Position numbers and translations under genes: made by a program. Of a stretch of DNA of 64,000 nt, positions 12,860 to 25,490 are shown in pieces. The notes under the pieces were generated by a model that searched no databases, was not told the origin of the DNA, and saw only the letters and a program-made list of their open reading frames with translations. How positions within the stretch are numbered: position 1 is the stretch's first letter; each line of letters starts with the position of its first letter. Origin of the DNA: Epiperipatus broadwayi (lineage: Eukaryota; Onychophora; Udeonychophora; Euonychophora; Peripatidae); contig JAQFVV010006846.1 in the NCBI GenBank assembly GCA_028023455.1, positions 1 to 64,000 of the forward strand. The letters run 5' to 3'.

Positions 12860-13400
12860 GTACATTAAGTGTGAAGAAGTTAACAGGTACAAATATTTTA
12901 ATCAGATAATCAATACAATATAATAGATCAAAATTGGATGGAAAGCTTTTAATATAAATAATAACACTAAACAGAAATAAATTTTATGCTTTAAAAATTA
13001 TAATAAATGTACTTACAAGTGGACCTAAAAGTTGTCCATTTAATAAAAAAGTAATGTAGAAATTATAGATTCACACAGTGAAATACGGCAAAAAGTATTA
13101 TAAAATTAATAAAAAAAATCTAAAAATATAATAGGAGACAAGTTTCTATCACTAACATCAATGAAAGAATTAAGAGACTGAAATGGGGTCAAGTTTCAAA
13201 TGTTTCTAGAAAAAATGGCAATAGGTGGATAAATGAAGTTTTAATCTTGATCCCTGGGGATTACATAAAATCTAAAAAGAGACAACATTTACATTGGATA
13301 GATCAAATCATAAAGTTTTCTGATGAGAAGTGGAGAAAAAGGCTATGGAACAAGTTAGGAAAGACATTCTCAAATAGATTTATAATGATTAAAATTGAGT
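12860..13400 (+). mobile_element. RTE-type LINE, decayed 3' part of the RT ORF
   Basis: The plus-strand translation, with frameshifts and stops, follows the conserved C-terminal end of RTE-type reverse transcriptases. It starts with a YKYFNQIINT-like block (from about 12890) and reaches the readable part 13166-13390: RIKRLKWGQ, NRWINEVL, HWIDQI, EKWRKRLWNKLGKTF. These line up with the better-preserved fragment at 50985-51262 (RWTIEIL, RWMDEI, then WFELGETF). In the family this region lies downstream of the RT thumb. The endonuclease and RT core are absent. The open stretch 13247-13441 covers only the tail. This is a dead 5'-truncated copy. Confidence 0.72.
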
Positions 13401-15000
13401 ATAAAAATGATATATACATAATCATATGGAACCACAGTTGAGAACTACTATCTTAGATATAAAGTAGAATATGTGCCACAATTTCATGCAATAAGCAGCT
13501 TATTATATACGATTCACACAATTATTAATTGATATATATATGTAGAGTAAAACAAATTGATCACTAATTGATAAAGATAAATGATTAACAACATAATATA
13601 TATTGAGACAGTTATGTATCTCACGGCATACAACAACAAAGTAGTATGTGTGCATATATACATATAAAGTTGAAAGGAAAAGTAGAAATAAACACAAAAC
13701 ATTTTGTGGATATTTTCTATATTACACTGGAATAACAGTTATAAATTAAATAATTTTGAATTTTAAAAAAAATTATTTATAAATGAAACATTTAAAAAGG
13801 TCTAATTAATATTTTATTAATTCTGATTTTGAAATCAAAACAAGCATGTTTTTATGTCACAATAGGTATACAGGTAATTATAAAATTATACTGTCTCTTT
13901 TAATTACATTAAGAAATTGTTTTAATTAAAGTTTGTATACAAAGTTGTTTTTGAAAGGATTAAGGTGAATTGAAAAGTCATTAACTTTTTTCAATCATGA
14001 TAAAAAAAACTTACTTTTAATTACCGTTTTTTTAATTCCAACCTGACTATAAAAAGGTTTTAAAGTAGATTAGAGGGGAATTTTACAGTTTTTTACAGAT
14101 TGACAGGTTGATGACTATGAAGTTATAATTGAAGCAAAAAGATAGGGTATTTGGCTATAGCTATTAGTGCTATGATGGTGGAGTTTTGATTCACATGAAG
14201 ACCAGAAGCAACTTTTTTGTCATTCATTAGCCTGCATATATTGTGTACTAGTGAATATGCCCGAAGTCTTTCAAATTTTAAACTAAATGGAGTTGACTGT
14301 ATGTATGCAAACAGTTACTAGATTGTACATTTCCCAAAAATGACAATAAGCAAGTCTCCTGTTTTAAAAGTGATCAGCTCACCCAGAGAGTTTATCAGAT
14401 TACTGAAGTATGCAGAGAAGTTAAAGGTACTGCATCATATATATATAGTACAGCTGGTGAGTAGAGTGTAATATATATATATTGAGAATATTATTTTAAA
14501 TAATTTCTTTAAAATGACAGTTAAAATTTCTAATTAAAAAATTTTAAAGTAAATGATTTTTGTCAACTAAAAATAAAACAAGAAAAGAAAAATAATAAAT
14601 GATATGTCCAGAAGATTATTTGTTTCTGATATTGTTCATTATAAAAAAAAAAGGGGGGGGTCTGAGGATCTTTTTTTTAATATAGGAAATGATGCCACAT
14701 ACACTTGAATTGTAAATGAATCTTTCCAAATGATAAGTTTTTTTTAACCCATTCTGAAAAATTATCATGTCAGGATGGTCAAGGCTTCAAGTCAATCAGA
14801 AAACATCAATTTTTTAGCTACAGTAGTGATTTTATGCTTATTTTAAAGCTTAAAATGTATCATAAGATGCTGCCCTATCTAAAATTATTTTACAAATAAA
14901 ACATCAATAATATTGACATAAGAAGCTACAATAAATGAAAAAGGCAGGCTTTCCTAGATGCTAATTGGTTGTTGGTTCACATTTTGGACAATAGAAGAGC
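13401..15000. other. AT-rich spacer with an A-G homopolymer junction
   Basis: No gene seen. A run of A followed by eight G occurs at 14641-14660. Short TA tracts lie near 14441 and 14475. The paired minus-strand ORFs at 13503-13702 are low-complexity and overlap in two frames, so they are treated as chance. Confidence 0.6.
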
Positions 15001-15430
15001 ATCTGACAATAATTTTCACTGCTCCAACTTCTGTTTTAACTTTGAAAATGAAAATTAATGAATTAGAATTATTTATTATTATTATTTTTTGTATATATTA
15101 TGAATTATTTTGATAAAATATGCTGAAAATAGTTATTTTAGAAAAATAGTAAGATTTTAGTAAAAAATTGTATACTTTTATACAAACATAAATTGAAAAC
15201 GAAGCCAGTGCTAACAACAATTTTGACACCTGTCAACAATTTTCATTGTCCCAAGATCTTTATTTCATTTTCAAACAGAAATGAGCAATTTAGAGTATTT
15301 TTTGCACTTATTTACATATTATAATGCATTTTAGTAAAATATGCTGAAAATATAAATTATTTTAGGAAAATAGTAAGATTTTAGTAAAAAAATTTTTACT
15401 TTTACTCTAACATAAATTGAGAAAGAAATT
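15001..15430. repeat. Diverged tandem duplication, period about 228 bp
   Basis: Copies about 15001-15222 and 15227-15430 share ordered blocks: CTGnCAAnAATTTTCA, then AAAATATGCTGAAAATA, then AATAGTAAGATTTTAGTAAA, then ACATAAATTGA. Divergence is substantial. No coding content. The minus ORF 15407-15655 overlaps the second copy and is not supported. Confidence 0.8.
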
Positions 15431-15835
15431 AATGACATCCGCAGCACTTTCTAATTTGTTAAGAACTTTCTTTTTAGATCTTCCACTATTGAATATTTTT
15501 ATAATTATAAATAAAAATTTATTTTTGAAAAAACTTTCGTTCACTTTAATAATCTGACAAATTATTAATATACTTTTTACAAATGAAACTAAAATGAATA
15601 TAATATTAAAAAATGAATATATTTTTATGGCTGAGTTTGTTAATTGACCAATCAAAAGTTGTAAAAGTTTAATTCACTTGACCAATAAAAATAAATAAAA
15701 AAATTTCAACAAAAAGGTTAAAAGAAAAACTTTTATTTATCATAAAAAATAAGGGGCTAATTAATAGCTTTAATTCAGATTATCTATATTTTGTATATAC
15801 ACACATAATGTGCACTTGTGTATTAAAAAACAAAT

Positions 15836-15985
15836 AGTTTATCACAATTCTGATATGTAATTTTAATTTATACATCACAACTGTGCTTATGTAGACAGAT
15901 GTATATGTTAAAATTATACTTTTTGAATTAGTAAAATGAATTATTGAACTTTATTATTAGTTTATCACAATTCTGATATGTATTT
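15836..15985. repeat. Direct repeat pair
   Basis: AGTTTATCACAATTCTGATA occurs at about 15836 and again at about 15958, each followed by TGTA. A local partial duplication. Confidence 0.85.
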
Positions 15986-16339
15986 TTTACACAGGCATGT
16001 CTATGTGCTGATATATACATGTTTTATGTAAACCTATCGACATATTGGTAAATCACAATGTGATAGCTTATTTCTTTTTATATTTCTTTTTATATTAATC
16101 AAAATGAATACCAAATTTATATTTCTATCATACTCAGCAGATATTAATTTCATTTTAATTGTTATTAATAAATTGATATTTCATTATTAAAGTTGTTCCA
16201 GTGAGTTTATTCGATTCTAAAATGGTTTTAGAATATTATATGTTTGAATTATAATAACAATTATAGAGCTTTTGCTCACTGAGCTGGATTCATGCATAAT
16301 GGTTTGTTATATAAAAGGGGTTTATGTCTAGTGTTATGA

Positions 16340-16800
16340 ACATCTAGATGATAATGATCCTGGTTGACCCAAAAGAATTATCTTCTCAAGTCCATGCATG
16401 GCATTTCATTTTAATTAGAAATTAAGTCTGTACTTGACCATAATATTAATGGTATTAAGTGGCCAAAGCATTGATGATGATCAGCATGTTTTAGTCACCC
16501 AGCATTATTTTTTGTTATATTTTTATGGATTAGCACTTCAAGTTCATGCATCCAAATTATTATATTGTATTGCTGCCCTAAGTTTGACAAAAGCTAAATA
16601 ATTAGCATGATCTATATAGACTTTGATGATGATTCTTATTACTTTTGTGTAATGCTGGTGAACTTATAATTAATTCAGTGCTGATCTCTTGGGCTCATTT
16701 CATGTCATGCTCCTCATTTCTTGCTCATGATTCCTTTTATATTTAATTTTATATTTTGTTTATTTGGGGATAATGATGGTGTCCCATCTTATAATTCAGC
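16340..16800 (+). repeat. Dispersed repeat, copy A (inverted partner near 25 kb)
   Basis: Blocks such as ATCCTGGTTG, AGCATTGATGATGATCAGCA followed by TGTTTTA, and ATGCTGGTG occur in the same order in the reverse complement of 24830-25470. Similarity is clear but interrupted. No ORF is conserved between the copies, so this is a non-coding dispersed family of unknown class. Confidence 0.75.
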
Positions 16801-19299
16801 CCTAATGTGGTGTACTGTTACAAATGACTACCTAATTGTGGACATTATAACCTGATTCTCTCTGATTAACACCCCCCTCATTCTCCATACCGTTTAAATA
16901 TAAACCCAATACATATTACTTTCTTTCTGAAAAAGATAAAGGAATTTATAATTAGTTTATAACTAACATCAATAAAATATATATTATCTTATATAAATAT
17001 AGAATCAGATTATGGACTTCAATCTAAATCCAGGTAATAGAATGAATAATTTGGTTGTTATAGAAGCACATAACCTGATATATCTGTATCAGACATTATA
17101 TATTTTATTAATTTCAGTTATAAGTTAACTATAATTTGCTTGATCCTTTATATAAGGACATGACATATCATGATTTGGGTATAAATTTTTTTATTATTAT
17201 TATGTTGTCTACTTGTTTTACTATAAATTTGTTTTTACTATCCATATATTAGTAAATAAATATATATGAATCATATATAAAAAAGAAAATTCTCATTCTT
17301 TGAAATTGAAGCAAATATTCAATTCTATATCTCTGACAATAATTCTCAACTAGTATGCCATAAGAATATATATATATTTAATTTCTACCTGCCACAATAC
17401 AAAAATTGCCCTTTTTAAAATGCAATATTAAAGTTTTTTTTTTCACATCCAACTTATCATTTTCAAGGCTATCAAACCACTGTTGAATGAAAGTCTAAGT
17501 TTAATTCAAAGTTTATTTTCTCCACATTATTCCAGCAAGCTTTCTGATTTTATCTATCCATAGGATATGTGGTCTCTTTTTAGATCCTATAAAAATTCCT
17601 AAAAATTCAATTTAAAACCAATAGTTTAAGATTCTGGGAACAAAGCTCAACCTGCTATAACGGCACATATGAACTCCCAATCAATTAATCATTCAACTAT
17701 TTTCATTTTATTCATTCTATTAAAATAACTATAAGTATCTTAATTATAGTAAAGAACAAATTACAGATTAAAATATTAATCAAATTCTAAATTATATTCT
17801 TTTTTTTATTATTTTAAAACTTTCTACTGCACTTGAATTTCTTTTGTAATAATTATGTGTATTTATATTTGCATGTATTAGAAGAATTTGTAAAAAATGT
17901 GAGTCATATATATATTAAGGAAATAGTACCTTTCATATTACATTAATGTTCTTTTTAGTCCCTACAATGGAACAAGAGTCTCTTAATAATACTATGAATC
18001 CAAAAAAAAAATCTTAACAATATGTAGAGTCCTATGTAGAAGGATTTTTCCCAGGCTCTTTTCTAATATACAAGACTAAATTTGTTTCCACCCACCCCCC
18101 ACCCACCCCAAATTAAATTAAAGAAATAGCTGCAAAAATTTACAGAACGATTAATTATTATTTACGTACGTTCAATGATTTACAGAAAATAATTTCTATA
18201 AATCCAAAGAGTATTTTAGCAAAAATGTACGGTGATCAGCCAGTTTAAAAAAAAAACACTTAAATATAACCAGAGATGAATAGCTATTTTATTTTATAAA
18301 TAGTAATGTATAATTATATTTTTAATCTAAAACAAATTTAAACTACAAGAATTTAAAATAGAAAAATAAAAATTACTAAGTAATTACATTAAACTCAACT
18401 ATTTCATATATATAATCCCGTTAGCAAATAAAATTTAATATATCTATTTATCAAAATATGCAATGGTATAATTATGTAAATATCTTTCTTAAAGCAAAAT
18501 TAAAATCTTTTCAAAGTATAGCGTTTTTGTTCAACTCTCAACAGTCGGAGACTTATTTAGTCGAAGAGATCAAGTGTTTTCTATTCTTTATTTACATAAA
18601 GTTAACATTATGGTATATTTTATATCAAAAAGACAAAAATATTCTGATTTAACTCAAATTATTAAACACCAACAGAAAAATAATATTAAATTAAAGTAGA
18701 AAATTATGATAATTGCTCCATATGTTTCAAGAGAGCTCTTGCAATAATAATCTAGCTTCAACAAGCCAATTTCTGAATCTATTTAACTGCTGTGAAAGCA
18801 GACTTAGTTTTACAACCAGTTCAGTGGAGCTAATTCACTTCCTATTGTTTTTTAATCAATAAAATAAGCAGATACTACGTCTAAATATGTATATATTTCA
18901 ACAAGTATCAGTTAAAGATAACCAGAAAAGATAAATTTCCAACACAATCTCCCAGCAATAATTAAAATCTTTTATCGATTTTTAAATAATAATGTAACAA
19001 GAAATTACCATCATTATACTTAATAAAAAAAAATTAAAGTAATCTGTCATGAAGCTTTTTTTTTTTGCTTTTTGACATCTTTGAATCCATTTACTTAACA
19101 TCTTCTACAACCTTTTCCATCATCCTGTTTTCAGTTTCAATTATTACATCTATTAAAATATTGTGTAAATAATCTAACTAATGAAAAATTTACAACACAC
19201 ACATATAATGCATTTTTCAGCATGCATATATATATATATATAATATTTAAATACATGTATATGGTCTACATTGAACTTAATGCAATTAGAAGGGAATTA
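16801..19299. other. AT-rich spacer, no gene seen
   Basis: Mostly plain AT-rich DNA. It contains a C-rich patch at 18088-18111 (separate entry) and a TA tract near 19228. The ORF at 18458-18652 is short with no recognisable domain. Confidence 0.55.
18088..18111. repeat. C-rich tract (G-rich on the minus strand)
   Basis: A CCCACC-type run with C tracts of 3 to 6 bases in an otherwise AT-rich setting. The minus strand has enough G-tracts to make a G-quadruplex conceivable. Confidence 0.85.
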
Positions 19300-19660
19300 A
19301 CCTTTAGACTTTCAAACTACATGACCACATACATGTGAAAAAGATAAATGAGGTCCAATATTATTTTGTGCTGAACCAGAAACTCATCAATTGATTCAGA
19401 TCACCATCTCTCACGCATATATACAATCAGTGCTCAATTTATATTAAGTCTGAAGATTTGCTATCTTAATATAAACTGGGCACTAATTACACATATATAT
19501 GTGGGAGATGATCTGGACCAACTGATGAGTGCTGGTTCAATGTGAAATATGTATATTGGAAATCATTTATCTTTTTCACATTATGTGGTCATGTATATCA
19601 GTTGTATAAGATAGAATGGATAGCTGTAGGAGCTTGAAAGTCTGAGTTTAAGTCCTTACA
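19300..19660. repeat. Foldback with diverged arms, tRNA-like end
   Basis: The left arm about 19298-19455 pairs with the right arm about 19472-19660. Matched blocks include ATGACCACAT with ATGTGGTCAT, AAAAAGATAAATGA with TCATTTATCTTTTT, and CTTAATATAAA with its complement near the loop (about 19456-19471). Arms are clearly diverged, with several indels. The right end (about 19615-19665) contains GATAGCTGTAGGAGC and GAGTTTAAGTCC, which resemble pol III A and B boxes. The arms may therefore derive from tRNA-type SINE sequence. No ORF. Confidence 0.8.
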
Positions 19661-21404
19661 TATTTTAGCTAAAGTGCAATGCACTGACACAAAAGTCGAT
19701 GGCCAACCCTATGCTAAAATTCATAGCTTATGCAATCATATAATTAATATAATAGCTATTTTAGATGTGAAATTAATTTTAGCTCCTAAAACAATAATGT
19801 AAAATAAAAATCTTTATAGAAAGCAGCTCTATTGTTTGTTTGGTTTATCAGCCTATTTTAAATGCATACTAAATTTTGTGATGATGGAATCCATCCATCT
19901 CATAACTGGTCATTTAACCATCTGATTACTAGTCCTTCTCTTTTTCTTTCACTATAACCTTTACCATTTTTCTAATGAGTAAATAATTTTGTGATGCCAT
20001 TAAATTGTAAATGGCCATTTGTATTTCAGATGAGAGTTCAAGGATGTATTAAATATCCATTTGCTCATTTTCTTGCTAATTATGAAATTTCTCATAATTA
20101 TTATTTCATTTTCATATGAATTTTTTTTTAAAAAAAATCAAATAGTTTGTTGTTCAGAAATTCATATAATATTGCAGTGCCAGGCTTTGATTCAATACCT
20201 TTAACTCACCATTTTATCACTCTACCATTATATTAACAATCTGTCAACATTCATACAGTTTTATCATGTAGTGCATTTTAGTTATCCAAAGATCCTGGCA
20301 AAAGATGTTTAGTGCAATTTATATTCAAGCTATTAGATCAAATGGCATAAATTGTATAAATTTTGAATAGATTCAGGTATTTTACAGTCAATCTTCATCT
20401 TAAAAATGGGCAATAGCTATGAAACAGGGTAATATGAAAGTACAAAGTTTTAATACTGATTGCTGGCTTATATTCTGGCTTTTTTTAAAATTAAATCTTG
20501 GTATTATACTCTAATCATCTATTTTAGGAAGTTTATCTGAAAGAATCATTTGATGTCTCTGTGGATAAAAATATTATTGTTAACTAATTTTTTAATTTAG
20601 TTGGAAATATTTGTACTACCATTTAATTAAATAATTACAAAAATAATTAAAAACAGTCTATACATACATATCATAATATCAGGTTTTGTTTTAGAAAAAA
20701 TCTTGAGCTTCTATATTTAAGAAATGTACAGATAATAAGCTAATATGATCAAATAATTGCAATTAGTTAGTGATAGTAGTTATTTATTGCTTGTCATACA
20801 TTAAACACAATTTATTCTAGTAACTCAAGCAATTGTTTAATGTTCGTTTCCTTTAGGTTTTGTATTTAATTTTTAATAAAAAATTTATATAGCATTGCAT
20901 AGTCAGAAACATATGAATATTCTAATAATAGTTCCCATATATTGTTTTGAATATACTTCTTATTCTTAATAATAATGGAATGAAACCATTTTGTATTCTC
21001 AAAAATAGCATTATGTTTACAGAGAATTAAGAATTCCTGCAATATAACCTAAAGACATTGTTACCTGCTAAACCAGTATGGTCATTACACAGAAAAAAAA
21101 AATCAGAATTGCTTTGGCTTAATTAAACAATAGAAATATACTCATATAAACCCAACTAATCTTATTCTCATAATTAATAAAAGCAGATGACCAACTCCAT
21201 ATGGGGATTACATGAAGGTTTGTAATGACTGGATCCTATATTAATGTAGATGAAAGAAAAATCAATAACAATAGTAAATTTTTAGAAAAAATGAGAATAA
21301 GAGGAAGAGTTAAAAAATTTAATTACATTTACTTTAAATCAAATTTTAAAAATAATATATCAGATTTTTCTCATATTTGAACTAAAATCAAATGTGTGTG
21401 TACA
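19661..21404. other. AT-rich spacer with one SINE-like piece
   Basis: No gene seen. A minus-strand tRNA-like SINE fragment lies at 20165-20250 (own entry). The rest is anonymous AT-rich sequence. Confidence 0.55.
20165..20250 (-). mobile_element. tRNA-derived SINE fragment (weak)
   Basis: Read on the minus strand there is an A-box-like TAATGGTAGAGTG followed about 25 bases later by a B-box-like GGTATTGAATC and then GCCTGGCACTG. This order and spacing suit a degraded tRNA-derived SINE head. No clear tail or target duplication is visible. Confidence 0.45.
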
Positions 21405-22191
21405 TACATATACAAAATGTTTGAAACACTCCATAGCTATATTATTCTAATCACACTCCCCCTTTAAATAAAGAAAGTTCAAATTTTAGCACTCGTTGAA
21501 AAGGAAATCTTTTTCAATGTTGAGTGCAATGATGTAATATATATTAAAATTCAAGCTAATTTTTAAATAAAACATATAAATATAAGAAAGCAAAGATCTT
21601 ATATTGCAAAAAAAGAAATATTTTAATTTTAAATATACTTAAAAAGATTTTTTACTACCCAAACTCAAACATAAGAAGTAGGAATAATGCATATCCCTAG
21701 CTGAAATGTATATAAAATATTAAAAAATGTTCAATAGCTCAGCTATACTCCCTCTTTAAATATTACATTAATGCACTTAGCATTTAAAAAAATTTCCTTT
21801 TCAATAGTGCCAAAATTCAACCCATTCTCTATTTAAAGGGGGACTGTGGCTGGAGTAATATATCTATAGGGCATTTCAAATATTTTTAGATTTCAGCTAG
21901 TGGTATATATTGTTTCTATTTCTTACATTTGAGTTTGGGGAGTAAAAATGACTACTTCTGTCTAAGTATATTTAAAATTAAACATATTTATTTGCAATGT
22001 AAAATCTTTGCTTTCTTAGATTCACACTTATTTAAAAATTAGCTTGAATTTTAATATATATTACATTATTGCCTTTAAGATTGAAGAGGTTCTCCTTTTC
22101 AATAAAGTGATAAAATTTGAATATCCTTTATTTAAAGGAGGAGTATGGTTGAAATAATATAGCTATAGAGTGTTTCAAATATTTTGTATAG
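21405..22191. repeat. Large foldback with internal direct sub-repeats
   Basis: The left arm about 21405-21761 is the reverse complement of about 21831-22191, at roughly four matches in five by eye. The spacer 21762-21830 is itself a direct copy of about 22063-22130, so the right side is a tandem with a period of about 300 bp. Landmarks are TTTAAAGGGGGA-type motifs, ATAGCTATAGAGTGTTTCAA and AGCTTGAATTTTAATATATA. One inverted copy plus about 1.4 direct copies is the same architecture as 571-1560, although the sequences are unrelated by eye. No coding content. Confidence 0.88.
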
Positions 22192-22724
22192 ATTTCAGTT
22201 AGTAGTAATAAAAGAAGAGATAGAAAAATAAAAGAAGCAATATTAATTAAAAAGATAAAATATGCTTTGAATAAGGATGGAGGGGTAAAAACCTTGTTTT
22301 ATAGGGTTATTATTGTTTTAGTGGGGTTATTCATACTAAAAGATAAGTGTATATATCTGTATATATGTATGGGAATATATAGAATATAAAAATTAAAGTT
22401 TAAAAATAGTATTAGTTTATAGGATTATTATTGGTAATCATCTGAAATCCAGGCATGGCCGCTTGGGGCATTGATGCTATACAAAAATCAATCAAATATA
22501 ATGTTACCGGGCCACCGCAACTTTTTTTTATAGAACATGTTTTTTTTTTTGATTAAACAAATTTTTTATTTCATTTACAACATGATTTCTTTTTTATTAA
22601 ACAAATTTTTATATTCATTTTCATTGTTTTTTTTCTAACCTGATATTTTTCTTTATCCAACAAATTTTGGTAATTTAATTTTTTGAATTTTAAAACTTTG
22701 GACTGTTTCACATGAAAAAACTAG

Positions 22725-23440
22725 TTTTAACCCTGTCGAAAAAATATAATGGGATAATTATTTGGGAATTGTTTCGACTTTGTTCTACCTTTTTTTTTTC
22801 AGTTGACTAAATTGTTTTTCTTATTATTATTAAATCAAAAGTAAATTTTGTGTTGTTGGTGGTTCAAAAATTGTTTTGAAATCCCCACCCCCACTCTCGG
22901 ATCAATAATTGTAACAAGGTCAATAATTTTACTTTTTTTAAACAACTTTTTTTCACTTTTTACTTTTATTTATATTTCATTTGAATTAGCCTTTTGTTTT
23001 TGCTTCTACAATAAACAGCTTTTTGGAGGGCTTTCGTACTGTTATTAACAAAAAGTAAACAAAAATAGTCATTTATTCGAACCCCACTTGTTTTAACCCT
23101 GATAAAAAAATATAATGCAATTATTTGGATATTATTTCGAATTTATTCAACCTTTTTTTGGGGGGGGGGGGGGGGGAGGGTTGACCAAATTGTTTTTCTT
23201 CTTATTAAATAAAAAGTAACTTTTGTGTTTTTTGGGGGATAAAAAATTGTTTTAAAACCCCCACCCCCACATTCGGAAAAAGAATTGTAACAAAAAGTTA
23301 ATTTCCTTTTTTTCTCAACAACTTTTTCTCACTTTTTACTTTTATTTATATATTGTTTAAATTACATTGGGGGGGGGGGGTTGTACTTTGTTATTATTAA
23401 CAAAAAGTCAACAAAAATAGTCATTTATTTTAACCCCGCT
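22725..23440. repeat. Tandem units of about 340-367 bp inside the 22.4-kb element
   Basis: TTTTAACCC(T/C)G starts recur at about 22725, 23091 and 23428. Each full unit then carries a T run, ATTGTTTTTCTT, CCCACCCCCAC, AATTGTAACAA, CTCACTTTTTACTTTTATTT and AATAGTCATTTATT. The third copy is partial. Sequence drift is moderate and concentrated in homopolymers. Confidence 0.85.
23160..23176 (+). repeat. 17-base G homopolymer
   Basis: Seventeen consecutive G follow a T run and are themselves followed by AGGG. A second run of 12 G lies at 23369-23380. Such tracts are exceptional in this AT-rich window and occur only in the tandem units here. Exact length may vary between individuals or be affected by sequencing. 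Confidence 0.9.
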
Positions 23441-24108
23441 GCAAAAAATATAATCCAAACACTTGTCAATTTCTAATGAAATTTTTAAAAAAAAGAAACA
23501 AATTTTGGACTTTTTAAAATTATTTATTATTTTATTGCTGTAATAAAAAGTGGACATTACGTGCCTGAAAAAAGAACCCAATCTCACACACTTTCTGTAT
23601 TCGGCCATTCTGAAAAGTTTAAAAATTGCACATTCTTCTCAGACCTTTTATTGGTCTAGTATATTTTCCACCCTGAAACGTGACTTAGCGCGTGAGCTTT
23701 GTCGAAGCATGTTCGAACATACACTTTGCCAATTTTTTACATATTAACATTTTTTTAGGGAAGGGTGGGGACCATATGACAATTATTAGTAATTAACAAC
23801 ATTATTGAAATATAAATTACATTACTCTATTGTGGAGATTTGAAAAGTTGTACCGACTTGAAATTCAAACACCCTCAAGCGATACGAAAGTCAGCTATGA
23901 ATAGAACAAATACACGTAAATAGTTTTGAAGCACAAAACAAGCCGTAATATTTTTGTGCAATGTCATGTAAAGCAGCCTGCCATAATGGGTTAATACAAT
24001 ATTAAATGTTGTATTAGCCATAAGGTCGGCCATAAAAACTGCATTTTTATGTGTTTTGACATATAAACAACGCCCTAAGTGGCCATGCCCAGATTGCAGA
24101 TGATTACC

Positions 24109-24654
24109 TTATTAATAATAAAATAAGTATGTAAAAGACTTAATATGTGGAAAAGATTTGTGAATATTTTTTTATATATAAAGGTTTGTAAGATTTAATT
24201 TTTCAAATAGATTTATAAGTTTTAAAAAATGATCAGAGAGAGTTATAATAAAGGAATCTATATTAAAAGAAGGTAGAAGATTTTGAAGAAAAAAATCATT
24301 ATTTAAAAAGTAAAGGAAATTAAGAAAGGTACATAAAAATGAATATTGAAGAGAATAAAAATATAAATTATTAATCAAGAAAAGACTAGAAATAATAATA
24401 AGGTAAAAATTAAAAAGTTAAAATTATAGATATTAAAATAAAAAATAAAAGATATTATATATTAGATAATAAAAAAATAGATAGGAAGAAAAAATGAAAG
24501 ATAAAAATTAAAATAATATTAATAAAGAAGTAATAAAAGGATAGTATTAAAAAAAATTTAGAAATTAAAAAATTAAAATTAAAAATAAAATAGTTTTTAA
24601 AATATAGCAATTTAAAAATTGTGTATTAGATATATTTATATATGTATTTTACAT
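24109..24654. other. Purine-skewed AT-rich spacer
   Basis: The plus strand is dominated by A and G (AGAAGATTTTGAAGAAAAAA-type sequence). The minus ORF at 24172-24378 is the corresponding F/L-rich translation and is not supported as a gene. Confidence 0.55.
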
Positions 24655-24785
24655 GTAGGTTGTATAAATGTGGATGTGTATTTATATATGTATATATAGA
24701 TTTGTATATATGTGTCTATGGGTTTATATATGCATGCTTTAAGGATATGTGTATACATTTTGATATATATATATTGTAATGGGAT
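24655..24785. repeat. TA/TG-rich dispersed repeat, copy 1
   Basis: Shares ordered phrases with 28240-28390: GTCTATGGGT, TTTAAGG(G)ATAT and TTTTGATATAT followed by GTAATGG. Both are built on TATATGTA-type microsatellite sequence, so some similarity may come from composition. Confidence 0.65.
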
Positions 24786-24829
24786 GGGGAAAGGGCAGTT
24801 GAAGGAAAATAGTTTTGAAATGGGTGGTG

Positions 24830-25490
24830 GAAACTCATCATCACTTCCAGTCCATTTAAAATGAAATATTTACAAAAAGTATATTTAAGTAAAAATATTT
24901 AAGAGGAACATGATATCAAAATCTGTGAGAGCATTGAGAGATCAGCCAGTCACTCCTCAGAAGAGCAACTACAAGCATAATTAACCACCAGCATTATCAT
25001 TTAAAAAAAATAAGTACAATAAATCAACAGTCCATCTTGTGGCTGGATTTGAACAATAAAAAATATAAATCAGCAGTCAACCTTTTGACTGGATTAGAAA
25101 TGGGTCTTCTGTAGATCAGGCTAACTACTGAGCCTTTGCCAGCTTGGGCAATTATATACACATGACTTGGATGCACCAGCTTAGTGCCCATCCATTAAAA
25201 TACACAATAATCAGGAATCAAAACAATAATACTGGGACATTAAAACATGCTGATCATCATCAATGCTCAGACCATTTGTAGTGGCCAACTATAAATGTAC
25301 ATTTTTAATAAGACTAAAGTAAAATAAAAGATAATAACGCATGGGTTTTAAAGAGTATAATCTTATGCACCAACCAGGATGATGATTGATCATCACTGGA
25401 TGCCCAAAGCACTAAGTACACATCCCCATTTATCCGTGCACCAATCTAGCCCAGAGAACACAAGCTCTATTACTGTATGTGACCAAGAGA
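24830..25490 (-). repeat. Dispersed repeat, copy B (inverted partner of 16.3 kb)
   Basis: The reverse complement matches 16340-16800 in order, including CATCCTGGTTG and AGCATTGATGATGATCAGCA. It extends a little further, to about 25490, without a recognised boundary. No conserved ORF. Confidence 0.72.

Larger units (their letters stand above)
22433..24108. mobile_element. 1.68-kb element with 41-bp terminal inverted repeats
   Basis: The left terminus 22433-22473 begins GGTAATCATCTGAAATCCAG. The right terminus 24068-24108, read inverted, begins GGTAATCATCTGCAATCTGG. They match at about 35 of 41 positions. TTATTA lies near both flanks, but an exact target duplication is uncertain. Inside are tandem units (22725-23440), two long G-runs and C-rich CCCCACCCCCA motifs, unlike the surroundings. 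The plus ORF 23550-23747 (65 codons; LKRDLARELCRSMFEHTLC near its end) looks more protein-like than most in the window, but I recognise no transposase motif. A CAGGCATGGCC just inside the left terminus recalls hAT ends; the longer inverted repeats argue that the element extends further out. Class unresolved. Confidence 0.72.
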
